The notes below the pieces were generated by a model. It was not told the origin of the DNA, did not search any database, and saw nothing but the letters and a program-made list of their open reading frames with translations. Shown here piece after piece: positions 33,447 through 41,630 of a DNA stretch of 64,000 nt. Every line of letters starts with the position of its first letter. Positions within the stretch are counted from its first letter, which is position 1. The stretch is from Streptomyces griseocarneus (lineage in GTDB: Bacteria > Actinomycetota > Actinomycetes > Streptomycetales > Streptomycetaceae), in the NCBI RefSeq assembly GCF_014655595.1, contig NZ_BNBL01000008.1:62001-126000 (forward strand), written 5' to 3'. Both the position numbers and the translations under genes were made by a program.

Positions 33447-34586
33447 CTAGTCCCGGCAGATGAGCAGCAGTGCCCGGTCGTCGTTGACGTCCTTGGCCAC
33501 CGCTTCGATCAGGTGCCAGGCGGCGCCGTGGAAGCCGGAGGTGACGTAGCGGTCGGCCTCGCCGGTGAGGCGGTCCATGCCCTCGGTCAGCTCGCGTTCG
33601 TTCGTCTCGACCAGGCCGTCCGTGAAGAGCATCAGCACGTCGCCCCGGCGGAGCGTGCCCTTGACCGGGTCGAAGCCGGCGCCGTCGTAGACGCCCAGGA
33701 GCGGGCCGTCGGCTGCTTTCTCCTCCCAGCGGCCGGTGCCGGCGCTGAGTTGGAGGGCCGGGAGGTGGCCGGCGGAGAAGAGTTCGTAGTCGCCGGAGTC
33801 GAGGTCGAGGACGAGGTGGACGGAGGTCGCGAAGCCCTCGTCCCAGTCCTGGCGCAGGAGGTAGCCGTTGGCGGCGGGGAGGAAGGCGTGGGGCGGCAGC
33901 GAGCCGAGGAGGCCGCCGAAGGCGCCGGACAGCAGCAGTGCCCGGGACGCCGCGTCCATGCCCTTGCCGGAGACGTCGGTGAGGACGACCTCCAGGGTGC
34001 GGCCGCCGTTGGTGCGGGCGGCGACGACGAAGTCGCCGGAGAAGGACTGGCCGCCGGCGGGGCGCAGGGCCATCTCGCGGTGCCAGCCGCGGGGCAGTTT
34101 GGGCAGTTTGCTCTGGACGCGGATGCGCTCGCGCAGATCGAAGAGCATCGTTCCGCCACGTCGCCACGGCACTCCGACCCGGCTGCGGAACTGCGCGATG
34201 AGCAGCCCGAAGAAGCCGACCGCCGCGACGACGAGGATGGTGCCGGGGCTGACCCTGTCGGTGCCGTAGCGGTACGGGTCGTCCAGGACCGCCGACTCCG
34301 TGATCAGCGCCGCGGCCGCGGCGGCGTAGAGCCCGAGCAGGCTGGCGGGGCGCAGCAGCAGCCCGCCGGCCACGATGGGCAGTACGAGCGCGGCGGGCGC
34401 GCACCATTCGGGCTGGGCGATGGTGCCCCAGGCGAGCGCGGGGACGGACACCAGCAGCGCGGTCAGGGCGAGCCAGTCGGATCCGTCGCCCCGGAAGTAG
34501 TCGACACCGGCCTTGCGCATGCTCGTTCGGGCCCGGTGCAGTGCTTTGCGCATCCGGGCCGTCGGGGTCTCCGCACCGCCAGTCAT
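33447..34586 (-). CDS. Membrane-anchored PP2C (SpoIIE-type) protein phosphatase
   Basis: 379 aa. Residues 35-135 contain four or five membrane helices. The C-terminal half is a SpoIIE/RsbU phosphatase domain with QSFSGDFVVAA, VLTDVSGKGMDAA, LFTDGLVE and DDRALLLI (metal-binding Asp residues in each). Such proteins usually dephosphorylate anti-anti-sigma factors in partner-switching pathways; no anti-sigma gene is adjacent. Start MTGGAETPTARMRKALH chosen as the most upstream ATG before the non-coding gap. Confidence 0.92.
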   Translation of the reverse strand: MTGGAETPTARMRKALHRARTSMRKAGVDYFRGDGSDWLALTALLVSVPALAWGTIAQPEWCAPAALVLPIVAGGLLLRPASLLGLYAAAAAALITESAVLDDPYRYGTDRVSPGTILVVAAVGFFGLLIAQFRSRVGVPWRRGGTMLFDLRERIRVQSKLPKLPRGWHREMALRPAGGQSFSGDFVVAARTNGGRTLEVVLTDVSGKGMDAASRALLLSGAFGGLLGSLPPHAFLPAANGYLLRQDWDEGFATSVHLVLDLDSGDYELFSAGHLPALQLSAGTGRWEEKAADGPLLGVYDGAGFDPVKGTLRRGDVLMLFTDGLVETNERELTEGMDRLTGEADRYVTSGFHGAAWHLIEAVAKDVNDDRALLLICRD

Positions 34587-34902
34587 TGCATCGGGACCTT
34601 ATCCACCCATTCGGCGGTGCGTCGATTCACGCCGCGCCGAGACGGCTGCCTTCGGGGCGCCGGGCGGCCACCCGAAGAGCAACCATATGCGACATTCGTT
34701 CATTTGATCGGTAACGCCCCGCCGAAGGCCGGTTTCGGCCACCGAGCTGCGGGTAAACAGGACGGCCGGAGCCGTTCTTTTCCGGTGGCGCGCCGCAGAG
34801 TTCACATACGCCTCATACGCAACAGACGGCGTACGGTCACGCTTGTCGGTGTCCACGACCGCGCGCGGGGCTGCGCGCGCGCCGGGTCGGTTTGCCGGTT
34901 TG
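34587..34902. other. Intergenic region upstream of the PP2C gene
   Basis: 316 bp, lower in GC than its flanks, with a GCCGAA/TTCGGC hairpin near 34722-34740 and no supportable gene. It must contain the PP2C promoter and the end of the nei-like transcript. Confidence 0.4.
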
Positions 34903-35715
34903 TCAGTTCTTCTGGCAGCCGGGGCACCAGAAGAGGTTGCGGGCGGCCAGGTCTGCCGTGCGGATCTCCCCGCCGCAGATGTGGCAGGGCGCTCCGGTGC
35001 GGCGGTAGACGTACACCTCGCCGCCGTGGTCGTCCACGCGCGGCGGGCGGCCCATGGCCTCGGGGGTGTGCTCGGGCCGCACGGTGTCGATGCGGTTGTT
35101 GCGGACGCCCTCGCGCATCAGGAGCACCAGATCCGACCAGATGCCGTCCCATTCCGAGCGGGTGAGATCGCGGCCCGGGCGGTACGGGTCGATGCCGTGC
35201 CGGAAGAGGACCTCGGCGCGGTAGACGTTGCCGACGCCGGCGACGATCTTCTGGTCCATGAGCAGGGCGGCCACCGTCGTGCGGCTGCGCGAGATGCGCC
35301 GCCACGCCCGGTCCGGGTCGTCGTCCGCGCGCAGCGGGTCGGGACCCAGGCGGTCGTGTATCTCCTGCTTCTCGGCGTCCGTGATCAGCGCGCAGGTCGT
35401 CGGCCCGCGCAGGTCCGCGTACGCGCCGGGGTTCGCCAGCCGCAGGCGCACCGTCGCGGTGGGGGGCGGCACGGCGGCGCCCGCGCCCCAGGTGTACTTG
35501 CCGAAGAGGCCGAGGTGGATGTGGACCCAGTGCGGTCCGGCGAAGCCGAGGAAGAGGTGCTTGCCGTGGGCCTCCGCCGTCTCCAGCACCTGGCCGCTTA
35601 TCAGTGCCGCGCTGTCCGCGAACTTGCCCTGCGGGCTGGTCGCCCGGACCTCCTGGCCCGCGAAGGCCTCGGTGTGGTCCGCCGCCAGGCGGTGGATCGT
35701 ATGCCCTTCGGGCAT
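34903..35715 (-). CDS. nei: Fpg/Nei-family DNA glycosylase (endonuclease VIII type)
   Basis: Base-excision repair glycosylase/AP lyase. 270 aa. The N-terminus MPEGHTIHRLA provides the catalytic Pro2 and Glu3. The helix-two-turn-helix region has MDQKIVAGVGNVYRAEVLF. A C-terminal zinc finger is formed by CHICG and CPGC. PEGHTIH rather than PELPEV marks the Nei side of the family. Located beside rpiB on the same strand, 95 bp apart. Confidence 0.93.
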   Translation of the reverse strand: MPEGHTIHRLAADHTEAFAGQEVRATSPQGKFADSAALISGQVLETAEAHGKHLFLGFAGPHWVHIHLGLFGKYTWGAGAAVPPPTATVRLRLANPGAYADLRGPTTCALITDAEKQEIHDRLGPDPLRADDDPDRAWRRISRSRTTVAALLMDQKIVAGVGNVYRAEVLFRHGIDPYRPGRDLTRSEWDGIWSDLVLLMREGVRNNRIDTVRPEHTPEAMGRPPRVDDHGGEVYVYRRTGAPCHICGGEIRTADLAARNLFWCPGCQKN

Positions 35716-35810
35716 GGGGGGTCTGTCCTCCGGACGGTTGCGTCGACGGCTGCGGGCCCGTGCGTGTGCGCCACGCCCGCCGCTGGGCGGCGGGCGGGCG
35801 GGAGAACGCG

Positions 35811-36299
35811 TCAGTCCTGCTGCGGGTGGTGGGCCGGGATCGCCGGGAGCTCGCCGGTGGTCTCGTAGCGGCTCAGCATCTCGATGCGGCGGGTGTGGCG
35901 CTCGTCACCCGAGTAGGGGGTGCTCAGGAAGATCTCGACGAACTTCGTCGCCTCCTCCTGCGTGTGCATGCGGCCGCCGATGCTGATCACGTTGGCGTTG
36001 TTGTGCTCGCGGCCCAGCGCGGCCGTCTGCTCGCTCCAGGCCAGCGCGGCCCGGACGCCCTTGACCTTGTTCGCGGCGATCTGCTCGCCGTTGCCCGAGC
36101 CGCCGATGACGATGCCGAGGCTGTCGGCGTCGGCGGCGGTCTTCTCCGCGGCGCGGAGGCAGAACGGCGGGTAGTCGTCCTGGGCGTCGTAGATGTGGGG
36201 ACCGCAGTCCACGGGCTCGTGGCCGTGGGCCGTGAGCCACTCGACGAGGTGGTTCTTCAGTTCGTAGCCGGCATGGTCGGAGCCGAGGTACACGCGCAT
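35811..36299 (-). CDS. rpiB: Ribose-5-phosphate isomerase B
   Basis: Interconverts ribose 5-phosphate and ribulose 5-phosphate in the pentose-phosphate pathway. 162 aa. Substrate loops YLGSDHAGYELKNHL and REHNNANVISIGGR are intact. The active-site segment reads GGSGNGEQIAANKV, with Glu in place of the catalytic Cys of E. coli RpiB, the Mycobacterium-type active site. The ATG at 36299 is preferred over GTG 36305. Stable genomic neighbour of nei-like and permease genes in streptomycetes as I recall. Confidence 0.95.
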   Translation of the reverse strand: MRVYLGSDHAGYELKNHLVEWLTAHGHEPVDCGPHIYDAQDDYPPFCLRAAEKTAADADSLGIVIGGSGNGEQIAANKVKGVRAALAWSEQTAALGREHNNANVISIGGRMHTQEEATKFVEIFLSTPYSGDERHTRRIEMLSRYETTGELPAIPAHHPQQD

Positions 36300-36305
36300 G
36301 GGCAC

Positions 36306-36467
36306 GAGTGTGGCACGTTCCGGGGCTCCGGCCGGTCATCAGGGGATACGTAACGCTGAGTGAACACAACGAAATGGATTCAGGTCTTCCAAAAGTCGCC
36401 TTCGAAAAGTTCTAATGCGGTGGCTCGTAACCCGAGAACCAAAGGAACAACCCGAAGGAACGTGCAT
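36306..36467 (+). promoter_or_regulatory. Permease 1 promoter region
   Basis: AT-richer leader containing two direct repeats, CTTCCAAAAGT (36386-36396) and CTTCGAAAAGT (36400-36410), spaced 14 bp apart, and the ribosome-site block ACAACCCGAAGGAACG (36447-36462). Confidence 0.45.
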
Positions 36468-37916
36468 ATGAGCGCGACACCGCCGACCATGACGAAGGGG
36501 TCGACGACCGGCGATCCCGGCCACGCCCCGGAGGCGGGCGGGGACGGTCTCAAGGCCGGACTCAAGAACCGCCACCTGTCCATGATCGCCATTGGTGGTG
36601 TGATCGGCGCCGGCCTCTTCGTGGGTTCCGGATCCGGCATCGCCGCCGCGGGCCCCGGCATCCTGCTGTCCTACGCGCTGGTGGGCGCGATGGTCGTCTT
36701 CGTGATGCGGATGCTGGGCGAGATGGCCGCGGCCAACCCGACCTCCGGCTCGTTCTCCGCCTACGCGGACCGGGCCCTCGGCCGCTGGGCCGGATTCACC
36801 ATCGGCTGGCTCTACTGGTTCTTCTGGGTCGTGGTGCTGGCGGTCGAGGCGACCGCGGGTGCCGCCATCCTCAACGGCTGGATACCGGCCGTCCCCCAGT
36901 GGGCCTGGGCCCTGATCGTCATGGTCGTCCTGACCGCGACCAACCTGGCGTCGGTGAGCTCGTACGGCGAGTTCGAGTTCTGGTTCGCCGGCATCAAGGT
37001 CGTCGCCATCGCCGCGTTCATCGTGATCGGCGGCCTGGCGATGTTCGGCCTGCTGCCCGGTTCGGACAACCCGGGTGCCGGGTTCGACAACCTCACCGCG
37101 CACGGCGGCTTCCTGCCCAACGGCCCCGGCGCGATCCTCACCGGTGTGCTGATGGTCGTCTTCTCCTTCATGGGCAGCGAGATCGTCACGCTCGCCGCCG
37201 GTGAGTCCGAGGACCCGCAGCGCGCCGTCCGCCAGGCCACCAACAGCGTCATCTGGCGCATCGCCGTCTTCTACCTCGGCTCGATCCTCGTCGTGGTCTC
37301 CCTCCTGCCGTGGGACTCGAAGACGATCACCGAGAAGGGCAGCTACGTCGCTTCCCTGGACTCGATCGGCATCCCGCACGCCGGCCAGGTCATGAACGTC
37401 ATCGTCCTGACCGCCGTCCTGTCCTGCCTGAACTCGGGCCTGTACACCGCCTCGCGCATGGCCTTCTCCCTCGGCCAGCGCGGCGACGCCCCCAAGGCGT
37501 TCGCCCGCGTCAACAAGCGCGGCGTCCCGCAGGCCGCGATCCTCGGCTCGGTCGTCTTCGGCTTCCTCTCGGTGATCTTCAACTACGTCTGGCCGGACAC
37601 CGTCTTCAAGTTCCTGCTGAACTCCTCCGGTGCCATCGCGCTCTTCGTGTGGCTGGTCATCTGCGTCACGCAGCTGAAGTTCCGCGGCATCATCAAGCGC
37701 GAGATGCCGGAGCGGCACTTCGTGAAGATGTGGCTGTTCCCGTACCTGACGTGGGCCACCATCGGCATGATCACCTTCGTGCTCGGCTTCATGGTCTACG
37801 ACGGCGGTGACAACCGTCAGCAGGTCCTGCTCTCGACCCTCGTGGGCGTGATCGTCCTGCTCATCGGCGTCGTCCAGGGCCGCCGCCACGCGGCGGCCGC
37901 CGCCGAGAAGGAGTAG
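36468..37916 (+). CDS. APC-superfamily amino-acid permease 1
   Basis: 482-aa, 12-helix proton-coupled transporter of the AAT family (GABA/proline/aromatic permease type). Signature segments: LKNRHLSMIAIGGVIGAGLF in TM1, FSAYADRALGRWAGF, and FWFAGIKVVAIAAFI. The ATG at 36468 sits after GAAGGAA; the open frame to 36360 crosses the promoter. Substrate not determinable. It is the first of three paralogues in this region (others at 41631 and 43189). Confidence 0.92.
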   Translation: MSATPPTMTKGSTTGDPGHAPEAGGDGLKAGLKNRHLSMIAIGGVIGAGLFVGSGSGIAAAGPGILLSYALVGAMVVFVMRMLGEMAAANPTSGSFSAYADRALGRWAGFTIGWLYWFFWVVVLAVEATAGAAILNGWIPAVPQWAWALIVMVVLTATNLASVSSYGEFEFWFAGIKVVAIAAFIVIGGLAMFGLLPGSDNPGAGFDNLTAHGGFLPNGPGAILTGVLMVVFSFMGSEIVTLAAGESEDPQRAVRQATNSVIWRIAVFYLGSILVVVSLLPWDSKTITEKGSYVASLDSIGIPHAGQVMNVIVLTAVLSCLNSGLYTASRMAFSLGQRGDAPKAFARVNKRGVPQAAILGSVVFGFLSVIFNYVWPDTVFKFLLNSSGAIALFVWLVICVTQLKFRGIIKREMPERHFVKMWLFPYLTWATIGMITFVLGFMVYDGGDNRQQVLLSTLVGVIVLLIGVVQGRRHAAAAAEKE

Positions 37917-37950
37917 TACCGGGACTGGTTCCGGGAAACACCGGACGCCC

Positions 37951-37995
37951 GAAGGGGTCGTTCCGCGCCGTCAGCCGGCGCGGAACGACCCCTTC
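37951..37995. terminator. Bidirectional terminator overlapping the kinase 3' end
   Basis: Perfect 20-bp stem (37951-37970 with 37976-37995) and a 5-nt loop that contains the kinase stop codon. The right arm encodes the last residues of the kinase. Confidence 0.88.
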
Positions 37996-39578
37996 ACGCT
38001 TTCGTAGACGCCGAGCGCGGTGCTCTCGGCGGAGTCGGCGTACCAAACGCTGACCTGGTACGTCCGCCCGCCCTCCTCGAAGCCCAGCTGACGGCCCTGG
38101 CGCGGCTGGCCGCCCTGGAGGAAGGCGTACTCCCACACCACCGCGGGATCGCCGGAGAACGTCGTCCGCTCCAGCCGGAGCTTGCGGTAGCCGGGGGTGC
38201 CGTGGAAACCCTCCTCGAACCGCTGCCAGTGCGTCAGCAGGTCCTCCGTCGTACGGCCCTGCTTGGCCGAGAGCTCGATCGCGCCGTCCTTCGAGGTGTA
38301 CGTCACGTCGCTGGGGCTCTGCTGCGTCCGGTTCCAGCCGGCGGGCGGAACCCAGCTGAAGCCGTCCTCGGAGCGGCGCGCGGCGGAGCCCGACGTGCCC
38401 TGGCTCTGCCGCGGGCCGGACGGGGCGGTGGTGCCGGGCGCGGCGGAGCCGGACGACGTGGTGCCGGACGCCGTCGTCCCGGGCGGGCGGCCCGTGCCGT
38501 CGCCATCGGGCGTGTCCCCGCCCCCGGGCCCCTGGACGGCGAGGACGATCACGGCCGCCGCCGCCGAGACGGCCACGACCGCGCCGGTGGCGAGCCAGGC
38601 CGCCCTGCGCCGCGGGCGCCGGGGCGGCGCGCCGTCGCGCACGGGCGGGGGCGCGGGCGCCGGAGGGGGCGCGGGGGCGGGTCCGGGTGCGGCCACGGTG
38701 GCCGTCGGCGGGTGCGGGACCGGCTCCGGCGGCGGGGGCTCCAGGAGGCGGGCCAGCGTCTCCTCGGTCCCGTCGAGGGTCGGACGCCGGGCGGGCTCCT
38801 TCAGCAGGAGCCCGCACAGCAGGTCCCGCAGCGGTCCCGCGGCCGCCGGGATCTCGGGCTGCTCGTAGAGCACGGCGTGCAGGGTGGCCATCGTGGTCGC
38901 CCGGCTGAAGGGCGAGTGCCCGGCCACCGCCGCGCACAGGGTGGCGCCGAGCGACCACAGGTCGGACGGCGGCCCCTGCAGCCGCCCCTCGATCCGCTCC
39001 GGGGCCATGTAGTCCGGCGAGCCGACCAGCGTCCCGGCCATGGTCAGCGCGGCGGCGTCCTGCATCGCCGCGATGCCGAAGTCGGTGAGGACGATCCGGC
39101 CGCGCGCGGTGAGCAGGACGTTGCCCGGCTTGATGTCACGGTGCAGCACCCCGACCGCGTGCACGGCGCGCAGCGCGCGGACCAGCCCCAGCCCGATCCG
39201 CGCCGCCTCGAGCGGGGTCACCGGCCCCTCGCGCACCAGCACCTGCTCCAGCGAACGGCCGTCCACCAGCTCCATCACGATCCACAGCCGCCGGCCCTCC
39301 TCCGCGACGTCGTAGACGCGCACGACGTTGGGGTGGTCGATGCGGGCGGTGGCCCGGGCCTCCCGCAGGCTGCGCTCGCGCTGGACCGCGCTCTCCTCGC
39401 CGACGAGCCCGTCGATGCGTATCTCCTTGGCCGCCACCCGCCGCCCCAGCGTCTCGTCGGACGCGCGCCACACCCGCCCCATTCCGCCGCGCCCGATCAA
39501 TTCCAGCAGCCGGTAACGACCCACCACGAGCCGCCCCTGCATCTCGTCACTCGAATTTCCCACCAGGCCCGCCCCCAT
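37971..39578 (-). CDS. Membrane-bound Ser/Thr protein kinase (PknB/Hanks type)
   Basis: 535 aa. The kinase domain (about 18-275) has the glycine loop LIGRGGMGRVW, VAAKEI (Lys), HRDIKPGN near residue 146 and TDFGIA near 167, with SPDYMAPE as the activation-segment end. A Pro/Ala linker leads to one membrane helix (about 322-348), then a Thr/Ser/Gly linker and an external domain (about 410-535) opening GFSWVPPAGWNR. That PxGW opening resembles PsbP/Mog1-like sensor domains rather than PASTA repeats. The ATG at 39578 is preferred (AAAGG upstream); GTG 39599 is possible. Divergent from the LAXTG gene. Confidence 0.93.
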   Translation of the reverse strand: MGAGLVGNSSDEMQGRLVVGRYRLLELIGRGGMGRVWRASDETLGRRVAAKEIRIDGLVGEESAVQRERSLREARATARIDHPNVVRVYDVAEEGRRLWIVMELVDGRSLEQVLVREGPVTPLEAARIGLGLVRALRAVHAVGVLHRDIKPGNVLLTARGRIVLTDFGIAAMQDAAALTMAGTLVGSPDYMAPERIEGRLQGPPSDLWSLGATLCAAVAGHSPFSRATTMATLHAVLYEQPEIPAAAGPLRDLLCGLLLKEPARRPTLDGTEETLARLLEPPPPEPVPHPPTATVAAPGPAPAPPPAPAPPPVRDGAPPRRPRRRAAWLATGAVVAVSAAAAVIVLAVQGPGGGDTPDGDGTGRPPGTTASGTTSSGSAAPGTTAPSGPRQSQGTSGSAARRSEDGFSWVPPAGWNRTQQSPSDVTYTSKDGAIELSAKQGRTTEDLLTHWQRFEEGFHGTPGYRKLRLERTTFSGDPAVVWEYAFLQGGQPRQGRQLGFEEGGRTYQVSVWYADSAESTALGVYESVKGSFRAG

Positions 39579-39670
39579 TGCGGAATTACCTTTCCGCACC
39601 TTCGGACATTGGAATCTTGTGGTACCTATTCAAATACTTCTGCAGGGAGTGGAGATAGGGGGGAGCGGAA

Positions 39671-40576
39671 ATGTTCCGAAGTAATCACCGAATGCGCCAT
39701 ACGGTCGCGGTGGCCGTGGCGGTGGTGGCGCTGCTGCCGTTCGGCGCACGGGCCGACGAGCCCACGCCGGGGAGCAGCCAGGGCGGGAGCCCGGCGGCGA
39801 GCGCGCCGGCCGGCTACCGGGTCAGCACCGAACTGCCGGGCCGGATAAGCGTGAACAAAAAGACGGGGAACACCAGTCTGACCGCGACGGTGCGCAATGG
39901 CGGGACCAAGGAGATCGACGGCGTCAAATTGAAGGTCGTGGGATTCCAGGGAATGCGGATCACTTCCGTCGAGGGCTGCACCGCCATTCCCACCGGACAA
40001 CTCCCGCCGGATTCCAACAGCGGATTCGTGTGCGCCGTCGACAAACTCGCGGCCGGGCAGAAGCGCGCCTACCGCGTGGCGGCGACCTTCGATCTGGGAA
40101 AGACCGGCCAGGTCTGTCTCCCGGTCACCCTGGGCGACGGCAAGACGCTGCTGTGGCAGCAGGGGCCCGTGCACTTCGGGACCACCGACACCAGTTCCGA
40201 CGCGCCGGACACCCCGCTGCTGCTGGGCACCAAGAACGTGCCCTCCGGCCCGGCCGCGACCCCGAGCGGCACCGGCGGGCCCGGCACCGCGCCCGGCGGG
40301 ACCACCGGCGGCCCGCGCACCACGGCGCCCGCCACCCCGCCCAACCAGGGCACCGGCGGTCCGCGGAGCACCTCCCCCGCCCCGGGCAAGAGCACGGACC
40401 GGCCGGCCGCGTCCCCGTCGAAGGCCGGCGGGAAGGACGACGAGGCCGACGACGAGCTGGCCCGCACCGGCGCCTCCGCCACCCCGCTGGTCGTGGCGGG
40501 CGTGCTCGCCGCCCTCCTGCTGGCCGGGGGCGCCGCGGGCATCTGGCTGACCCGGGGGCGCCGCGGCCGCCACTGA
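39671..40576 (+). CDS. Secreted cell-wall anchored protein with LAXTG sortase signal
   Basis: 301 aa. Signal peptide (1-28, ending GARADE). An Ig-like external domain (45-185) with three Cys. A long Pro/Thr/Gly stalk (190-255). Then LARTG at 263-267, a hydrophobic helix and a basic tail (RGRRGRH). LAXTG is the class E sortase signal used in streptomycetes, so the protein should be covalently fixed to peptidoglycan. Codon GC is visibly lower in the first 120 codons than in neighbours. GGGGGGAG precedes the ATG. Role unknown. Confidence 0.85.
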   Translation: MFRSNHRMRHTVAVAVAVVALLPFGARADEPTPGSSQGGSPAASAPAGYRVSTELPGRISVNKKTGNTSLTATVRNGGTKEIDGVKLKVVGFQGMRITSVEGCTAIPTGQLPPDSNSGFVCAVDKLAAGQKRAYRVAATFDLGKTGQVCLPVTLGDGKTLLWQQGPVHFGTTDTSSDAPDTPLLLGTKNVPSGPAATPSGTGGPGTAPGGTTGGPRTTAPATPPNQGTGGPRSTSPAPGKSTDRPAASPSKAGGKDDEADDELARTGASATPLVVAGVLAALLLAGGAAGIWLTRGRRGRH

Positions 40577-40591
40577 GCCGCCGCCGGCCCG

Positions 40592-40642
40592 CGTACGGAC
40601 GAACCGCGTACGGACGGCCCTCGTACGGCGACCCGCGTACGG
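40592..40642. repeat. Four CGTACGG repeats
   Basis: CGTACGG at 40592, 40607, 40622 and 40636, spaced 14-15 bp, each containing the palindrome CGTACG. Located between the LAXTG gene and its terminator. Confidence 0.8.
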
Positions 40643-40645
40643 AAC

Positions 40646-40680
40646 CGGGCCCGCACCCCCTGTCGTGGGGTGCGGGCCCG
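40646..40680. terminator. Bidirectional terminator between the LAXTG gene and bioY
   Basis: Perfect 14-bp stem CGGGCCCGCACCCC (40646-40659) / GGGGTGCGGGCCCG (40667-40680), 7-nt loop. Confidence 0.85.
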
Positions 40681-40710
40681 GCCCGTGCGTACGTATATAA
40701 GGAGAGGGCT

Positions 40711-41319
40711 TCAGCCGCGGCGGCCCAGCAGCTTCCAGGCGGTCGGCAGGGCGCCCATCGCCAGCGCGGCCTTGAGGGCGTCGCCGATGAGGAACGGCGT
40801 CAGGCCCACCGCGACGGCCTGGCCGAGCGGCATGTGGGTGGCCAGCGCGAGGTAGGGGACGCCGACCGCGTAGATGATCGCGGAGCCCAGCGCCATCGTG
40901 CCCGCGGTGCGCAGCACCGAGCGGTCGGCGCCGCGGCGGGCCAGGGCGCCCACGACGGTGGCGGCCAGCAGCATGCCCAGGACGTAGCCGAAGGACGGGA
41001 AGGCCGCGCCGGAGCGGGCCTCGGCGAACCACGGCATGCCCGCGACGCCGGCCACGGCGTACAGCGCGAGGGAGAGGAAGCCGCGGCGGGCGCCGAGGGC
41101 GGTGCCCACCAGCAGGGCGGCGAAGGTCTGGCCGCTGACCGGGACCGGGGAGCCGGGGACGGGCACGGCGATCTGTGCGGTGAGGCCGGTGAGCGCGGCG
41201 CCGCCGAGGACCAGGGCCGCGTCGCGGACGCGGGCGCGCCCGGCGGAGGAGGCGGGGAGCAGATCGGCGAGGACCGTACCGGTACGGGCACGGGTGACGG
41301 GGACGGTAGCGGTGGCCAT
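40711..41319 (-). CDS. bioY: Biotin transporter substrate-binding component BioY
   Basis: S-component of an ECF-type vitamin transporter; can import biotin alone or with EcfAT. 202 aa with six hydrophobic segments and the family marks GAALTGLTAQIAVPVPGSPV, VSGQTFAALLVG and TPFLIGDALKAALA. The ATG at 41319 is chosen over the frame opening at 41463 because GCGGAG is just upstream and length fits. No bioMN genes are adjacent. Divergent from permease 2. Confidence 0.92.
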   Translation of the reverse strand: MATATVPVTRARTGTVLADLLPASSAGRARVRDAALVLGGAALTGLTAQIAVPVPGSPVPVSGQTFAALLVGTALGARRGFLSLALYAVAGVAGMPWFAEARSGAAFPSFGYVLGMLLAATVVGALARRGADRSVLRTAGTMALGSAIIYAVGVPYLALATHMPLGQAVAVGLTPFLIGDALKAALAMGALPTAWKLLGRRG

Positions 41320-41630
41320 CGGTACTCCGCGGGAAGGGGATGAGCAGGGACAGCCCGACGTTAGCCGAGCGTCACGCCATGGGCACCGGAGCGCTGCGAC
41401 AAAGGCGGACCACTGAGCTTTGGCGGGTTTCCCAGCGCGCCGCCCGGCGTGTGCGCACTTCAAAAGCGGTTGCTTGCGTAAACGTGATGCTTGTCACGAG
41501 AGACGGTGTGCGGCTTGGCTCCGGCCGCCCGGCCGGGGGAATCTGGAACCACACCTCGCGTTTTCGCGCGCGCCCCGCGTTTCGCGCGCGCCTCGCGCGG
41601 CACCCCGCACAACCCGAAAGAACGAGCCCC
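41320..41630. promoter_or_regulatory. Divergent bioY/permease 2 region
   Basis: 311 bp with no gene. It contains CGTGA/TCACG around TGCTTG (near 41480-41500), and a direct repeat CGCGTTTTCGCGCGCGCC (41557-41574) / CGCGTTTCGCGCGCGCC (41576-41592). Promoters for both genes must lie here. A chance open frame crosses it in phase with the permease. Confidence 0.45.

Noticed and set aside
41340..41630. 97-codon in-frame extension of permease 2
   Set aside because: Crosses the promoter and ribosome site; paralogues start at the equivalent of 41631.
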